From Candidatus Helarchaeota ASGARD archaeon Hel_GB_B (lineage in GTDB: Archaea > Asgardarchaeota > Lokiarchaeia > Helarchaeales > HEL-GB-B), in NCBI GenBank assembly GCA_005191425.1, contig SUPR01000031.1, forward strand, positions 1 to 35,822: DNA of 35,822 nucleotides. Direction: 5' to 3'. Below are positions 24,379 through 33,687 of the stretch, piece by piece. Position 1 is the first letter of the stretch. Each line of letters begins with the position of its first letter. A program made the translations under genes and the position numbers. Below the pieces are notes generated by a model, which ran no database searches, was not told the DNA's origin, and saw nothing but the letters and a program-made list of their open reading frames with translations.

Positions 24379-25500
24379 AAATCAAAAAGTGAGTCATTTA
24401 AAGACATTTTTTTTCAAATCAGTCTGTTTTTTTTTAATTTGATAATAAGTTGGGTATTATTTGATAGTATTAAGTTAATTAAAGATAATTATCAGGTTTT
24501 AGTTGTAAATATAATTACATTAATAGTTTGTGTATTTTTAATAATCTATTTATCCAATCATTTAGATAATAAAACAACTATAATTATTGGGACATTTGTA
24601 TTAACATTAGGTTTAGTTTCTACTTTTACAATTTCAAATTTATTTTGTACAATATTAATAATTTTTGGATATACATTTTTAATTAGTCCATTATGGACTG
24701 AATCGCAAAAAAATCATAGGATGTCTAATTTTATATTAATAAATCTTTTATTTTCATTTATTTTTGGTTATTTTATGGAAATATTAGGAGATATCAATAA
24801 AATCTCATTGTTAACAATGAATACAGTTTGGACATCAATTTTTCTATTAATAATAGGAATAATCTTAGTAAATTGGTTAATTCCTACATCAGAAAAAAGA
24901 GATATGAACAATAAAAAATTAAAAATTAACAATAACTATAGAATTTCTTATAATATAATTCAATCAATTTCAATAGGTCTATTGTTATTTTTAATAATGA
25001 CATTGATGAATTTTGAAGTATTTCCTCTTAATTGTTTTACAGTAAATTATTCGTTTTTTGTAATGATTAATGTCATTACAATGGGAATAATCGTTATTAT
25101 TTCAATGATTTTTACTAATATTGAAATTGTGAATAGCCTGAAATTTTTAAAAATAATATATTATTCCACATTAGTATTTAAATGTGTAATTGCAATTTTA
25201 TTGGCAATATCATTAATCTTTTCATTTTTGAGTATAATATTATTAATTATTGGGGGTATACTTTCATTTATTTGTATTTTTTTGGATCAAATTATTTTAA
25301 ATAAATATAACATCGTTTGGTGGATGCCATTATCGTTAATTATTACTTTAGGAATTTATATTTTTATTATTGTGATCCCAAACCAATTGATTTTATTTTT
25401 AATAGTAGCGTTAATTCTATTTGGTGTATCATTTATTTCTAGAAATTTTATTTTAAGAACAGTTCCAGCTTTGAAAGAACTTGAAAAAGAAGACGATTAA
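24376..25500 (+). CDS. Polytopic membrane protein, MFS-transporter-like
   Basis: The 374-residue protein is almost wholly hydrophobic, with about twelve predicted membrane helices. Six come before and six after a polar loop near residues 175-195 (PTSEKRDMNNKKLKINNN). The 6+6 layout is that of the major facilitator superfamily. The polar segment WTESQKNHRMSN after helix four could be a cytoplasmic contact. No substrate motif is recognised. It stands alone, divergent from the thiolase and convergent with the Rag-like GTPase 17 bp away. Codon use is as AT-rich as its neighbours. A transporter is likely from topology; the family assignment is tentative. Confidence 0.6.
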   Translation: MKSKSESFKDIFFQISLFFFNLIISWVLFDSIKLIKDNYQVLVVNIITLIVCVFLIIYLSNHLDNKTTIIIGTFVLTLGLVSTFTISNLFCTILIIFGYTFLISPLWTESQKNHRMSNFILINLLFSFIFGYFMEILGDINKISLLTMNTVWTSIFLLIIGIILVNWLIPTSEKRDMNNKKLKINNNYRISYNIIQSISIGLLLFLIMTLMNFEVFPLNCFTVNYSFFVMINVITMGIIVIISMIFTNIEIVNSLKFLKIIYYSTLVFKCVIAILLAISLIFSFLSIILLIIGGILSFICIFLDQIILNKYNIVWWMPLSLIITLGIYIFIIVIPNQLILFLIVALILFGVSFISRNFILRTVPALKELEKEDD

Positions 25501-25517
25501 TTCGTTTGAGAGTTAGT

Positions 25518-26459
25518 TTAGTCTATGGTGGAGTTATTATTGCCCTTTTTAGAAATTATAGATTCTAATTTTGGATATAATTCTCTTAAAAAATTACTCC
25601 AAATATCCTGTAAATTGATAAACATTTCTCCAATCAATACAAAAAAGAATATATTTTCATCAATAACTAAATTTTTTAGCAGAAATTGGAACTGTTTATT
25701 AATAACTAAATAGATTTCATTAACTCTTTTCATTTCCTTTATATTTTCAATAGTTGTCAACATGTCCATAATAATTGTTAAAAAAAATGGTTTGTTTTCA
25801 TCAGATTTATAAACTTCAGAGAGGATTAATGAATTTTTCTCGAAAAAGATAACTCCTTCCAATTTTTTATCATCTAAAAAATTTAATAAAAGTAAATCAA
25901 TTTTATTTAGGTCCGAGATTAATTTTGAAATGCCATAAGAAAATGATTCGACTAACGATTTTCTATCATAAATAGATGTTTTAAAAACTTTTACTTTACC
26001 AATGGAATTTTCTAAAAATAATTTTTTTAACTTTTCAAATTTTTCCATGAAATCCTTATTGTCTAAGATTTCAGGGTCAAATTTATGAATACAAATGATT
26101 ATTTCAGGGGTTTCATTATATTCTTTTAAAATATTTAATATTTCTTTGTAGTATTTTAATGATACATCATAAAGAGATTCATCTTTAATATCAACTATAT
26201 AAAATAATAAGTCAGTATCGAGAAAACTTCGTTCATCTCTAATATATTTTTCTCTAAATTTTTCTTGTCCTCCTAAATCCCACAATATTGTTTCTGTACC
26301 CATTAAATCAATCGAACTTCGTTCTATCCCTAATGTTGGACTAATTTTACTTAATTTTGAATATTCTTGCTCTAAAGATAATATAATAGAAGTCTTACCA
26401 GCATTTCCTAATCCAGCGTATAGAATTTTACAATATTTCTGCTCCATGGAAATCATCAA
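25518..26459 (-). CDS. Rag/Gtr1-type small GTPase with C-terminal roadblock-like domain
   Basis: The 313-residue protein matches eukaryotic RagA/Gtr1 along its whole length. G1 is GLGNAGKT (16-23), a probable G2 Thr is T42, G3 is LWDLGGQEKF (DLGGQ at 61-65), and G4 is HKFD (125-128), the HKxD form typical of Rag proteins. The segment FKTSIYDRKSL matches the Rag switch-distal motif. The C-terminal part (about 186-305), with GVIFFEKNSLILSE, fits the roadblock/longin-type dimerisation domain. In eukaryotes Rag heterodimers signal amino-acid status to TORC1 at the lysosome; no such target is known here. The P-loop Lys and Thr are intact. It is a lone gene with a 318-bp spacer towards the helicase. 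The start could be any of three nearby ATGs (26459, 26456, 26447). Confidence 0.9.
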   Translation of the reverse strand: MMISMEQKYCKILYAGLGNAGKTSIILSLEQEYSKLSKISPTLGIERSSIDLMGTETILWDLGGQEKFREKYIRDERSFLDTDLLFYIVDIKDESLYDVSLKYYKEILNILKEYNETPEIIICIHKFDPEILDNKDFMEKFEKLKKLFLENSIGKVKVFKTSIYDRKSLVESFSYGISKLISDLNKIDLLLLNFLDDKKLEGVIFFEKNSLILSEVYKSDENKPFFLTIIMDMLTTIENIKEMKRVNEIYLVINKQFQFLLKNLVIDENIFFFVLIGEMFINLQDIWSNFLRELYPKLESIISKKGNNNSTID

Positions 26460-26777
26460 TTTTATTATTGGGAAAAAACTTCATTTTGTTAAGTAGTATT
26501 CTTAACATTTAACTTTTATCTTTTTTCAATTAAATTTAAAATTCAATTTTCTCATAAACTTTTTAGTTTCAATATAATTAAAGAAGTTCTATATTAAAAA
26601 AGTGATGCAAATAAATTATTTAAAAAATTTATTCATTTAAAAAATGTTTAGACTTACAATTTTAAGAAAACACTTCGAGTAATGTTTTAGATTTTGTTTA
26701 ACTTTTTAAGTTTTGAATATTAATAAAGGATAATGAATATAATTTATCTAAATTTCAATTGATGATAGTGTTATTAT
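26460..26777. other. Divergent spacer between Rag-like GTPase and helicase
   Basis: The 318-bp AT-rich stretch has no open frame or RNA-like fold that I can support. It should contain the promoters of both divergent genes. Confidence 0.45.
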
Positions 26778-29414
26778 ATGGACGATAATAGACTACATAA
26801 AAAGTATCTAAAAGTCCCGGAATGGTTTAAAGAGAATTTAGCGTTTGATTATTTATTGCCGAATCAATCTGCATTTTGCATTGAATGGTTTGATATTAAA
26901 GAATTTAAGGACACGAATTTTGAGTATTATAATGAAAGTGGTTTGCGAAAAAAAGTTAAAGTTAGAAAATTTGGTCCTAATTATTTTATAGTTTCGGGAA
27001 CTGGGACAGGTAAATCATTAATTGCGCATATTGCAATGATTTCGACTCTTACTGAAAAAGGGGGGTTAGTAATTTATTCAGGAAATTACAAAGCGCTTAT
27101 CAATGAACAATATGATGAAATTTCAGAATTAATAAACGGGCAAAAATTTAAAATAAAAAGAAAAACGGGAGATTTTACTTCGACCGGAGTTGAAGATTTA
27201 GGATATTTTGACATTATATTGACTACATATGAGTCTTGTGAACAGATTTTACAGAATAGACCTAAATGGTTGCATAAAGTAAATTTAATTGTGATTGATG
27301 AGGTCCATACGATAGGTGATGAAGGGAGAGGGCCTATTCTTGAAAGTGTTATAGCAATGGCTTTGAGTTTAAAAATTCCATTAATATTCCTCTCAGCCAC
27401 TGTAGGTGACGAAGAAGATATAGAAAGTTTCGCCAAGAATTTAAATGCGACTCTTATTGATGCACATGATTTTAGATTAATACCCCTTGATAAATTTATA
27501 TTAACAGAGAATGAAGCTTATTTTAATAATGGAAAAAAATGCGTTAAAATTGTCAAGTCTACTGGAAGATTTGAAAACACATCGTCATCAATTGGAGCAA
27601 TGAGAAATTTTGCATTATGGGTATTATTTTCTCAAGCCAAGAAGGCAATTGAAGAAAATGCCCGTGAACCACAAATATTGTTATTTGTCAGGTCAAGGAA
27701 AGATGCTGAAGATAATTGTAAAAGATTAGTAAAAAGGATCAAAGAATTATTAGAAATGCCCAGTATTAAAAAAAATTTTAATTTTAAACCATTTAAACTT
27801 GATGATGTAAAGGAATTATCTCCGCCATCTACGAACGTCATGTTATCAGATATTCTTAAGGAAACAATTCCCTATCGTGTTGCATTTCATTCTTCTAATC
27901 TGACATTAGAATGGAGAAATTATGTTGAGAAAATGTTTAAACTTGGATATATTCGGGCGATCTGGAGTACTCCAACTTTATCAGCGGGAGTTAACCTTCC
28001 TGCTCAATATACGCTTATATATCCAAAAATTGGTATTCGAGACTTGAGAATTAATGAATATAACCAGTCTATCGGTAGAGCAGGACGTCCAAAATATGAT
28101 AAAATTGGATATGGCGGAATAGTAATGATAAATAGAAACGAATTAACGACTAAAGAAGAGAATTTAAGATGGTACTTAACTAAATATTTAAATGCACCTA
28201 CTGATGCTATTTATAGTTCTATGATTAGAATTGAAGATAGAGAACTAAATAATCTAAAGCAAGAAAATGTTAAGATTAATGGAAATCTTATGTTAATATA
28301 TTATAATCAGAGATTATTAAGAACGCACCCAAATTTTTTTGCATTCATCCTAAAATTAATATCAGCTAATTATGCAACGAATAAACACAAAATAATCGAT
28401 TTTTGTAAAAAGTACCTATTTATTTTTAAACAATTTCCCGAGTTACCAGTATCGAATCTAATTGATGAAGCGATTCAAGTGTTATTAGACCCTTATCGAG
28501 TAGTTCCAGGGGAATACTTTGGCAAAATTCTTTATAAAAAAGCTTTAGGAAATAGTTTTCCCCTAATAGATGAACTTCCAGAGAATAGCAATTCCTATTC
28601 TGTTCGACCACTTGGTGAATTATCCATTAAGACTTATTTACGGCCACTTAGTGCATCAATTTATGCATCTCTATCTACAAATAGAGAAATTAATCATAGG
28701 CTATTTTATAATAAAAATGAAGATGTTATTGCTTCAAAATTATTATATTTTATAGGTCTAGCACCTGATTTTCAAGCCCAATTTTCAATTCCATCCTCAA
28801 TACTTATAAGTTTAATCAATGAATATAATAACTACATATCTGACGATGGTTTTATATTAAATTCTGATTTTATACAAATTGATTCGGATGAGTGCTATAA
28901 TTATAAATCATATCCATCTCTCTATTCCCTTTCGAAATCTGTTGACCATCTTCAAATAAAATCATTTCTTTCATGGTGGGTTTCCTTAATAACTAATGAA
29001 TGGATTAATGAAACACCACTTAGAAAAATTGAGGAGAAATTTAATATCTCAATAGGATCATACCAGAATTTTTTCGGACAAAATGGAGTATATGCATGGT
29101 TATTACAGGCATCTGCTTTAATTGCAATGCATTATAAAAATAAAATTCTTTATAAAAAATTACTTTTATTAAGTCGAAGAATAGAAAAAGGATGTAAGCT
29201 GGATATATTGCCATTAACTTATTTAAAAAATGTTGGGCGAGACCGGGCAAGGCAATTATGGAATCTAGGATTTAAAACCATAGAGTCTGTCGCAGAAGCA
29301 TCTCCAGAGGCTATTGCAAAAGTTAAAGGGTTAAGTCTAAATCTTGCTACAGATGTTATTGCTCAAGCCAAAAGAATCGTTTCAATTAGAGAAAAAAATA
29401 AAAGAAAAAACTAA
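26778..29414 (+). CDS. Superfamily 2 Ski2-like DNA helicase, Hel308-related
   Basis: The 878-residue protein shows Walker A GTGTGKS (74-80), LTTYESCEQIL (Ia/Ib region), motif II DEVH (174-177) with TIGDEGRGP, and motif III SAT (206-208). RecA-like domain 2 follows with STPTLSAGVNLPA and motif VI QSIGRAGRP. A C-terminal helix-hairpin-helix LKNVGRDRARQLWNLGF then AIAKVKGLS matches the Hel308/Ski2 ratchet end. Hel308 unwinds lagging strands at stalled forks in archaea. The protein is longer than typical Hel308 (about 700-750 residues) and divergent at its N-terminus, so it may be a second, specialised paralogue. The usual Q-motif is not obvious. It convergently meets a membrane-protein gene 8 bp downstream. 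Confidence 0.88.
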   Translation: MDDNRLHKKYLKVPEWFKENLAFDYLLPNQSAFCIEWFDIKEFKDTNFEYYNESGLRKKVKVRKFGPNYFIVSGTGTGKSLIAHIAMISTLTEKGGLVIYSGNYKALINEQYDEISELINGQKFKIKRKTGDFTSTGVEDLGYFDIILTTYESCEQILQNRPKWLHKVNLIVIDEVHTIGDEGRGPILESVIAMALSLKIPLIFLSATVGDEEDIESFAKNLNATLIDAHDFRLIPLDKFILTENEAYFNNGKKCVKIVKSTGRFENTSSSIGAMRNFALWVLFSQAKKAIEENAREPQILLFVRSRKDAEDNCKRLVKRIKELLEMPSIKKNFNFKPFKLDDVKELSPPSTNVMLSDILKETIPYRVAFHSSNLTLEWRNYVEKMFKLGYIRAIWSTPTLSAGVNLPAQYTLIYPKIGIRDLRINEYNQSIGRAGRPKYDKIGYGGIVMINRNELTTKEENLRWYLTKYLNAPTDAIYSSMIRIEDRELNNLKQENVKINGNLMLIYYNQRLLRTHPNFFAFILKLISANYATNKHKIIDFCKKYLFIFKQFPELPVSNLIDEAIQVLLDPYRVVPGEYFGKILYKKALGNSFPLIDELPENSNSYSVRPLGELSIKTYLRPLSASIYASLSTNREINHRLFYNKNEDVIASKLLYFIGLAPDFQAQFSIPSSILISLINEYNNYISDDGFILNSDFIQIDSDECYNYKSYPSLYSLSKSVDHLQIKSFLSWWVSLITNEWINETPLRKIEEKFNISIGSYQNFFGQNGVYAWLLQASALIAMHYKNKILYKKLLLLSRRIEKGCKLDILPLTYLKNVGRDRARQLWNLGFKTIESVAEASPEAIAKVKGLSLNLATDVIAQAKRIVSIREKNKRKN

Positions 29415-29422
29415 TTTAATAT

Positions 29423-30328
29423 TTAATTTGATATTTTTTCCTTAGTTTTAACCATAAGAATTGAAATTATAAGTCCTAAAAAATAAAAAGCCATACAATC
29501 CATAAATAAAATTATTGAACAAGTCATAATTTGTAAATAAAAATAATTATTATCATAATATCTTATATAAATCCCAAGTCCAAGTAGAAAAACTACAAAT
29601 ATAGTTGTAATTATACTCAATATAACTAATTGATTCTTGAAATTACCTGTAATTAATTCGCTCTTTTTTATATGTTCCCATGCTATATATGCAATTCCAA
29701 ATCCCAAAATACAAATGAAGAACGTCATAAATACTTGCATAGTTATATTTAAGATATTTCCATATAATCCAATCAATAAAAGAGGAAAAAAGAATAATGA
29801 TGTTAAAATTCCAATTACTGACCCAATATTTTTTATTATAATAGGGTCTATTTTAAACAAATTTTTAGATTTTTCATTTTTATCCTTTGTATTGTTATTT
29901 TCATTTTTTATTTTGCCAATAACATTCTTATTCATAATTGAAAAATCGTACCCAAACATATAAAATGTGATAAAAAGAAACAAATAGTTTAAACTGTCAA
30001 TCAAATTATTTAAAAGGATTATTGATTGAAAATAGGTAAATATTCCCATTAATAAAGATAAAAATAATGTAATAAAACCAATTATACCGATAACTGTTAT
30101 GATATTTTTTAATTCTGTAATTTTTTCAGATTTAGAAAGATAACTCCATAACCATACTCCTCCAATATATCCAAGAAACCCCAATTCTATTCCTAAATAA
30201 ATAATTATCATTTCAAATATATAATTAAAAATTATACCCAGAACTGGAAAAATTAAAAGAATTAAAGACAAAATCAAAAAAATATTTCTCATTTTTCTAT
30301 AGTTAAGAAAAAACTCTTTTATTTTCAT
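29423..30328 (-). CDS. Membrane protein of unknown function with internal duplication
   Basis: The 301-residue protein has about eight hydrophobic segments. Two halves look related: WLWSYLSKSEKITELKN in the first half matches AWEHIKKSELITGNFKN in the second. Each is preceded by a glycine-containing helix (GFLGYIGG and CILGFGIA) and followed by a similar helix. A Lys/Asn-rich loop (about 145-158) joins the halves. This suggests a four-plus-four helix protein that arose by gene duplication. No family is recognised and no catalytic residues stand out. It is a single gene, convergent with the helicase, with 159 bp to the DUF1667 gene. Confidence 0.7.
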   Translation of the reverse strand: MKIKEFFLNYRKMRNIFLILSLILLIFPVLGIIFNYIFEMIIIYLGIELGFLGYIGGVWLWSYLSKSEKITELKNIITVIGIIGFITLFLSLLMGIFTYFQSIILLNNLIDSLNYLFLFITFYMFGYDFSIMNKNVIGKIKNENNNTKDKNEKSKNLFKIDPIIIKNIGSVIGILTSLFFFPLLLIGLYGNILNITMQVFMTFFICILGFGIAYIAWEHIKKSELITGNFKNQLVILSIITTIFVVFLLGLGIYIRYYDNNYFYLQIMTCSIILFMDCMAFYFLGLIISILMVKTKEKISN

Positions 30329-30487
30329 TTTAATATTTCCTGATAACTTTAATTTTAATTAATATATTTTACATTACCATTATTTAATTGATATAAAAAA
30401 TTGTTTATTAGAAAAAATAATCATTAAAAAGATTTAATCTTACGGTTTAAATGAAGGAATTTATTAAATTTTTAAATTAAAATTATT

Positions 30488-30871
30488 TTAATTTATTTTA
30501 GATTCTAAATCTCTTGATGCAATGATATCGACATTCAGACCGAGAATATTTTTGATTAAAACATCGCCCATTTTGATTGGAGCTGGAACTTTAATATTTG
30601 CAATTTCTTTCATACATTCAAATAATTTATTTTTAGGTAAAGGTTGATTCGACCTAACTGGAATAAGAGGTAAAATGCCGTTTTTTACAATGATAGTAGT
30701 AGTTAATATCCTTCTTGGGTCGATATACTCTTGAATAGCATATTCTTTTCCGTGTTTACAGGAATAGCCTTCAGCTTCAATATTTCCATTTTTAAATTTA
30801 GAAACTTTGACTTGACAACCTTTAGGGCAGCCAATACAGGTAATGATTTTTGAGTCAACGATTTCAGACAT
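30488..30871 (-). CDS. DUF1667 iron-sulfur-type protein
   Basis: The 127-residue protein has C12-x2-C15-x3-C19 in TCIGCPKGC and C38 in YSCKHGKEYA. It then has RILTTTIIVKNG and LPLIPVRSNQPLPKNKL, the signature of DUF1667. These small proteins regularly accompany GlpA-like and FAD-dependent oxidoreductase genes in anaerobes, and the four Cys could hold an iron-sulfur cluster for electron transfer. It is the last gene of a three-gene unit, two bases after the stop of the preceding oxidoreductase gene. The role as an electron-transfer subunit of the complex is inferred from gene order. Confidence 0.85.
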   Translation of the reverse strand: MSEIVDSKIITCIGCPKGCQVKVSKFKNGNIEAEGYSCKHGKEYAIQEYIDPRRILTTTIIVKNGILPLIPVRSNQPLPKNKLFECMKEIANIKVPAPIKMGDVLIKNILGLNVDIIASRDLESKIN

Positions 30872-30873
30872 TT

Positions 30874-32148
30874 TTAATTTTCACTTTTTTTTTCTTTTGG
30901 AATAACTTCAATTAAAATATTATTATCGATTAAAATATCTTGTTTGGGTAAATCAATAATAAGCATTTCACTAGGTCGTGCAAATCGTTCGAATTTTTTA
31001 TAGATTAATTTATCATTTACCTTAAAATTTATGTATACATTATTTTCAGGTTTTTTAACGCGCATATAGAACCGAACAGAATTTTTAAATGCTGTCTTAT
31101 TAACTTTTTGAGGTAGAACATACCCAATATTTCTTCCACACAATAGCTGGACAAAATTCTTATCAATTTTAATAATCTTTTTGATAAATTTAGCGGCGAT
31201 TTCACCAGTTAAAGTACCTTCTGATGCAACATTATCAACAAGGTCATTTACATGCAATACATTTCCACAAGCAAAAATTCCTTCGACATTGGTCTGAAAA
31301 TAATTATTAATTATAGGACCGCGGGTTTTGGGGTCAAGTTCAACACCAGCAGTTTTTGACAATTCATTTTCAGGGATTAATCCTACGGATAAGAGAAGAG
31401 TATCACATTCAAACGATTTTTCAGACCCTTTTATAGGTTCCCAATTTTCATCGACTTTTGAAACGACTACGCTTTCAACACGATCTTTCCCTTTAATTTC
31501 AATTATAGTATGTTGGAGTAATAAAGGAATACCAAAATCGTCTAAACATTGAACTTTATTTCTGATCAGTCCACTTGTATAAGGAAGAATTTCGATGACT
31601 GCTTTAACTTCTGCGCCTTCTAATGTCAATCTACGTGCCATTATCATTCCAATATCACCAGACCCTAATATTACAAATTTTTTACCGGGCATCAGACCTT
31701 CTATATTTACTAATCGTTGAGCAAGTCCTGCTGTATAAATACCGGCAGGCCTAGTACCCGGGATTCGAATATTTCCCCGTGTGCGCTCTCGACAACCCAT
31801 TGCAAGAATAATTGCTTTTGGTTTTACTAATATAGCACCTTCATTTTTATTTACAGCAAGGATATTTTTATTTGGTCTAATCTCAAGTACCATGGTATTT
31901 AGCATTATAGGAATTTTGTATTCCATTACCTTATTGATATATCGTTGAGCAAATTCAGGACCTGTTAATTCTTCATCAAATATACCTAGTCCAAACCCAT
32001 TATGAATACATTGGGGTAAAATACCGCCCAACTCAAAATCACGTTCAATTAATAAGACATTAACTCCATTTTCATAAGCAGATATTGCTGCTGCTAGACC
32101 TGCAGGCCCACCTCCAATAATTGCAATATCAGTTATATATGTCTTCAT
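30874..32148 (-). CDS. NAD(P)/FAD-dependent oxidoreductase, partner of GlpA-like dehydrogenase
   Basis: The 424-residue protein has an N-terminal FAD motif IAIIGGGPAGLAAAIS, the family segment GGILPQCIHNGFGLG and GCRERTRGNIRIPG. A second Rossmann fold, VILGSGDIGMIMARRL, should bind NAD(P)H, followed by GIFACGNVLHV for FAD. It resembles the second subunit of the three-component GlpA-like complexes of Thermotoga and clostridia. Such complexes pass electrons from glycerol-3-phosphate (or a similar 2-hydroxy compound) to NAD. Its ATG overlaps the stop of the preceding gene by 4 bases, and the DUF1667 gene follows after two. The complex is inferred from conserved gene order, not from a known structure. 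Confidence 0.85.
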   Translation of the reverse strand: MKTYITDIAIIGGGPAGLAAAISAYENGVNVLLIERDFELGGILPQCIHNGFGLGIFDEELTGPEFAQRYINKVMEYKIPIMLNTMVLEIRPNKNILAVNKNEGAILVKPKAIILAMGCRERTRGNIRIPGTRPAGIYTAGLAQRLVNIEGLMPGKKFVILGSGDIGMIMARRLTLEGAEVKAVIEILPYTSGLIRNKVQCLDDFGIPLLLQHTIIEIKGKDRVESVVVSKVDENWEPIKGSEKSFECDTLLLSVGLIPENELSKTAGVELDPKTRGPIINNYFQTNVEGIFACGNVLHVNDLVDNVASEGTLTGEIAAKFIKKIIKIDKNFVQLLCGRNIGYVLPQKVNKTAFKNSVRFYMRVKKPENNVYINFKVNDKLIYKKFERFARPSEMLIIDLPKQDILIDNNILIEVIPKEKKSEN

Positions 32149-33596
32149 TTTGTATCCCTCCGCAAATGTTTTGTAGTACCAATTACTAATTCACTACCTT
32201 TACCATGTTTAGTTATTTCAGTGGGATTTTTTCCTAATTCATCGCATAGTATACTTATAATTCTAGAAGTACAAAATCCACCTTGACATCGCCCCATACC
32301 AGCTCGAGTCCTAAATTTAATGTCGTCTAGTGTGCGAGCAGGTAATGGACTATTAATTGCAGCTCTAATTTCTGCTTCAGTAATTGTTTCACACCGACAT
32401 ATTACTCTACCATAATTTTCATCTTTTTTAATTAATTCATCTTTATCTTTAGGTGAAAGGTATGCAAAATGAGGAGGTTTATCAAGTGTAGGTATAAAAT
32501 CTGTTTTTAATCTAAGGTTTATTCCAATATTTTTAAGAATATCTACAACATAAACTGCAATTCCCAGACATGAACTTAGTCCAGGAGATTGAATACCCGC
32601 TACATTAATAAATCCATCTATTTCAGTTTGCTCTATAATAAAATCATTATTATTTGAGACTGCACGTAAGCCAGCAAAAACGGTAATTGCATCACGTAAT
32701 GGGAGGTTGGGGATAAGTTTTTTCCCACCTTCAATGACCTCCTTTAATCCATCTAATGTACAAGAAATATCTTCTTTATCATCAATATTTTTTGCATTTG
32801 GTCCAACAAAAAAATTATTTGAAACAGTTGGGGAAACTACAATTCCTTTGCTTATTTTAGTAGGAACTGGAAATAATATATGGTTAATTTTCATGACATT
32901 TTTATCAAATAAAACATATTCACCTTTTCTTGGAGTAATTTTAAAATAGTCCAGTCCTACGAGGGAAGAAATTTTATCAGCATAAAGACCTGCAGCATTA
33001 ATAACGATATTAGATTTAATTTCAATACCAGATCTTATGATTATTTTAAATTTATCCTCTTTTTTTATTTCAATAACTTCAGAATCAGGAAGGAAACGTA
33101 GTCCATTAATAATAGCATTCTCAACAAAGTTGATACATAGTTCATAGGGTGAAATAATAGCAGCTCCGGGGCAGTATAGGACACCACAGACATTTGGATT
33201 TAGATTGGGTTCCATTTTTAAAATTTTTTTAGGATCTTCAATGATTTTAAAATCTTTAATGCCGTTTTTTAACCCATTTTCTTTAAGTTCGTATAATTTT
33301 TCTATTTGATCTTTTTCTAATGCTACGACAAAAGACCCAATTTTTGAATAACTTACATTTAAATCATTACATACTTTTTCAAATAATGGCAAGCTTGCAA
33401 CATTAAATCTAGCTTTATTAGTGCCATTTTTTGCTGCATAACCTCCATGAATGATGCCAGAGTTTGCTTTTGTAGTACCCATGGATACACTGGGATTTTT
33501 TTCTATTAAAATTGTCTTAACAGAATATTTTGACAGTTCTCTTGCAATAGCAGCGCCAGAAATTCCTGCACCAATAATAGCAATATCATATTCCAA
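32145..33596 (-). CDS. FAD-dependent GlpA/LhgO-like dehydrogenase with C-terminal BFD-like [2Fe-2S] domain
   Basis: The 483-residue protein begins with an FAD motif IAIIGAGISGAAIARELS. It contains GTTKANSGIIHGGYAAK, typical of the glycerol-3-phosphate dehydrogenase/L-2-hydroxyglutarate oxidase family. Residues about 398-450 form a BFD-like domain with C400, C402, C437 and C442 (ICRCE...GRCQGGFC), expected to bind a [2Fe-2S] cluster. It is the first gene of the three-gene unit with the FAD oxidoreductase and DUF1667. The complex likely oxidises glycerol-3-phosphate or another 2-hydroxy acid. The substrate cannot be fixed from sequence. It bears on lipid and glycerol metabolism in Asgard archaea, where the source of glycerol phosphate is debated. 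Confidence 0.87.
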   Translation of the reverse strand: MEYDIAIIGAGISGAAIARELSKYSVKTILIEKNPSVSMGTTKANSGIIHGGYAAKNGTNKARFNVASLPLFEKVCNDLNVSYSKIGSFVVALEKDQIEKLYELKENGLKNGIKDFKIIEDPKKILKMEPNLNPNVCGVLYCPGAAIISPYELCINFVENAIINGLRFLPDSEVIEIKKEDKFKIIIRSGIEIKSNIVINAAGLYADKISSLVGLDYFKITPRKGEYVLFDKNVMKINHILFPVPTKISKGIVVSPTVSNNFFVGPNAKNIDDKEDISCTLDGLKEVIEGGKKLIPNLPLRDAITVFAGLRAVSNNNDFIIEQTEIDGFINVAGIQSPGLSSCLGIAVYVVDILKNIGINLRLKTDFIPTLDKPPHFAYLSPKDKDELIKKDENYGRVICRCETITEAEIRAAINSPLPARTLDDIKFRTRAGMGRCQGGFCTSRIISILCDELGKNPTEITKHGKGSELVIGTTKHLRRDTK

Positions 33597-33687
33597 AAAA
33601 AGTCACCAATTTTTAATTAAATGAAATATAAAAAAAGATTTTGGTATTTTTTTGCAAATTTGCTATTTTGACCTGAATACAGTCCAA

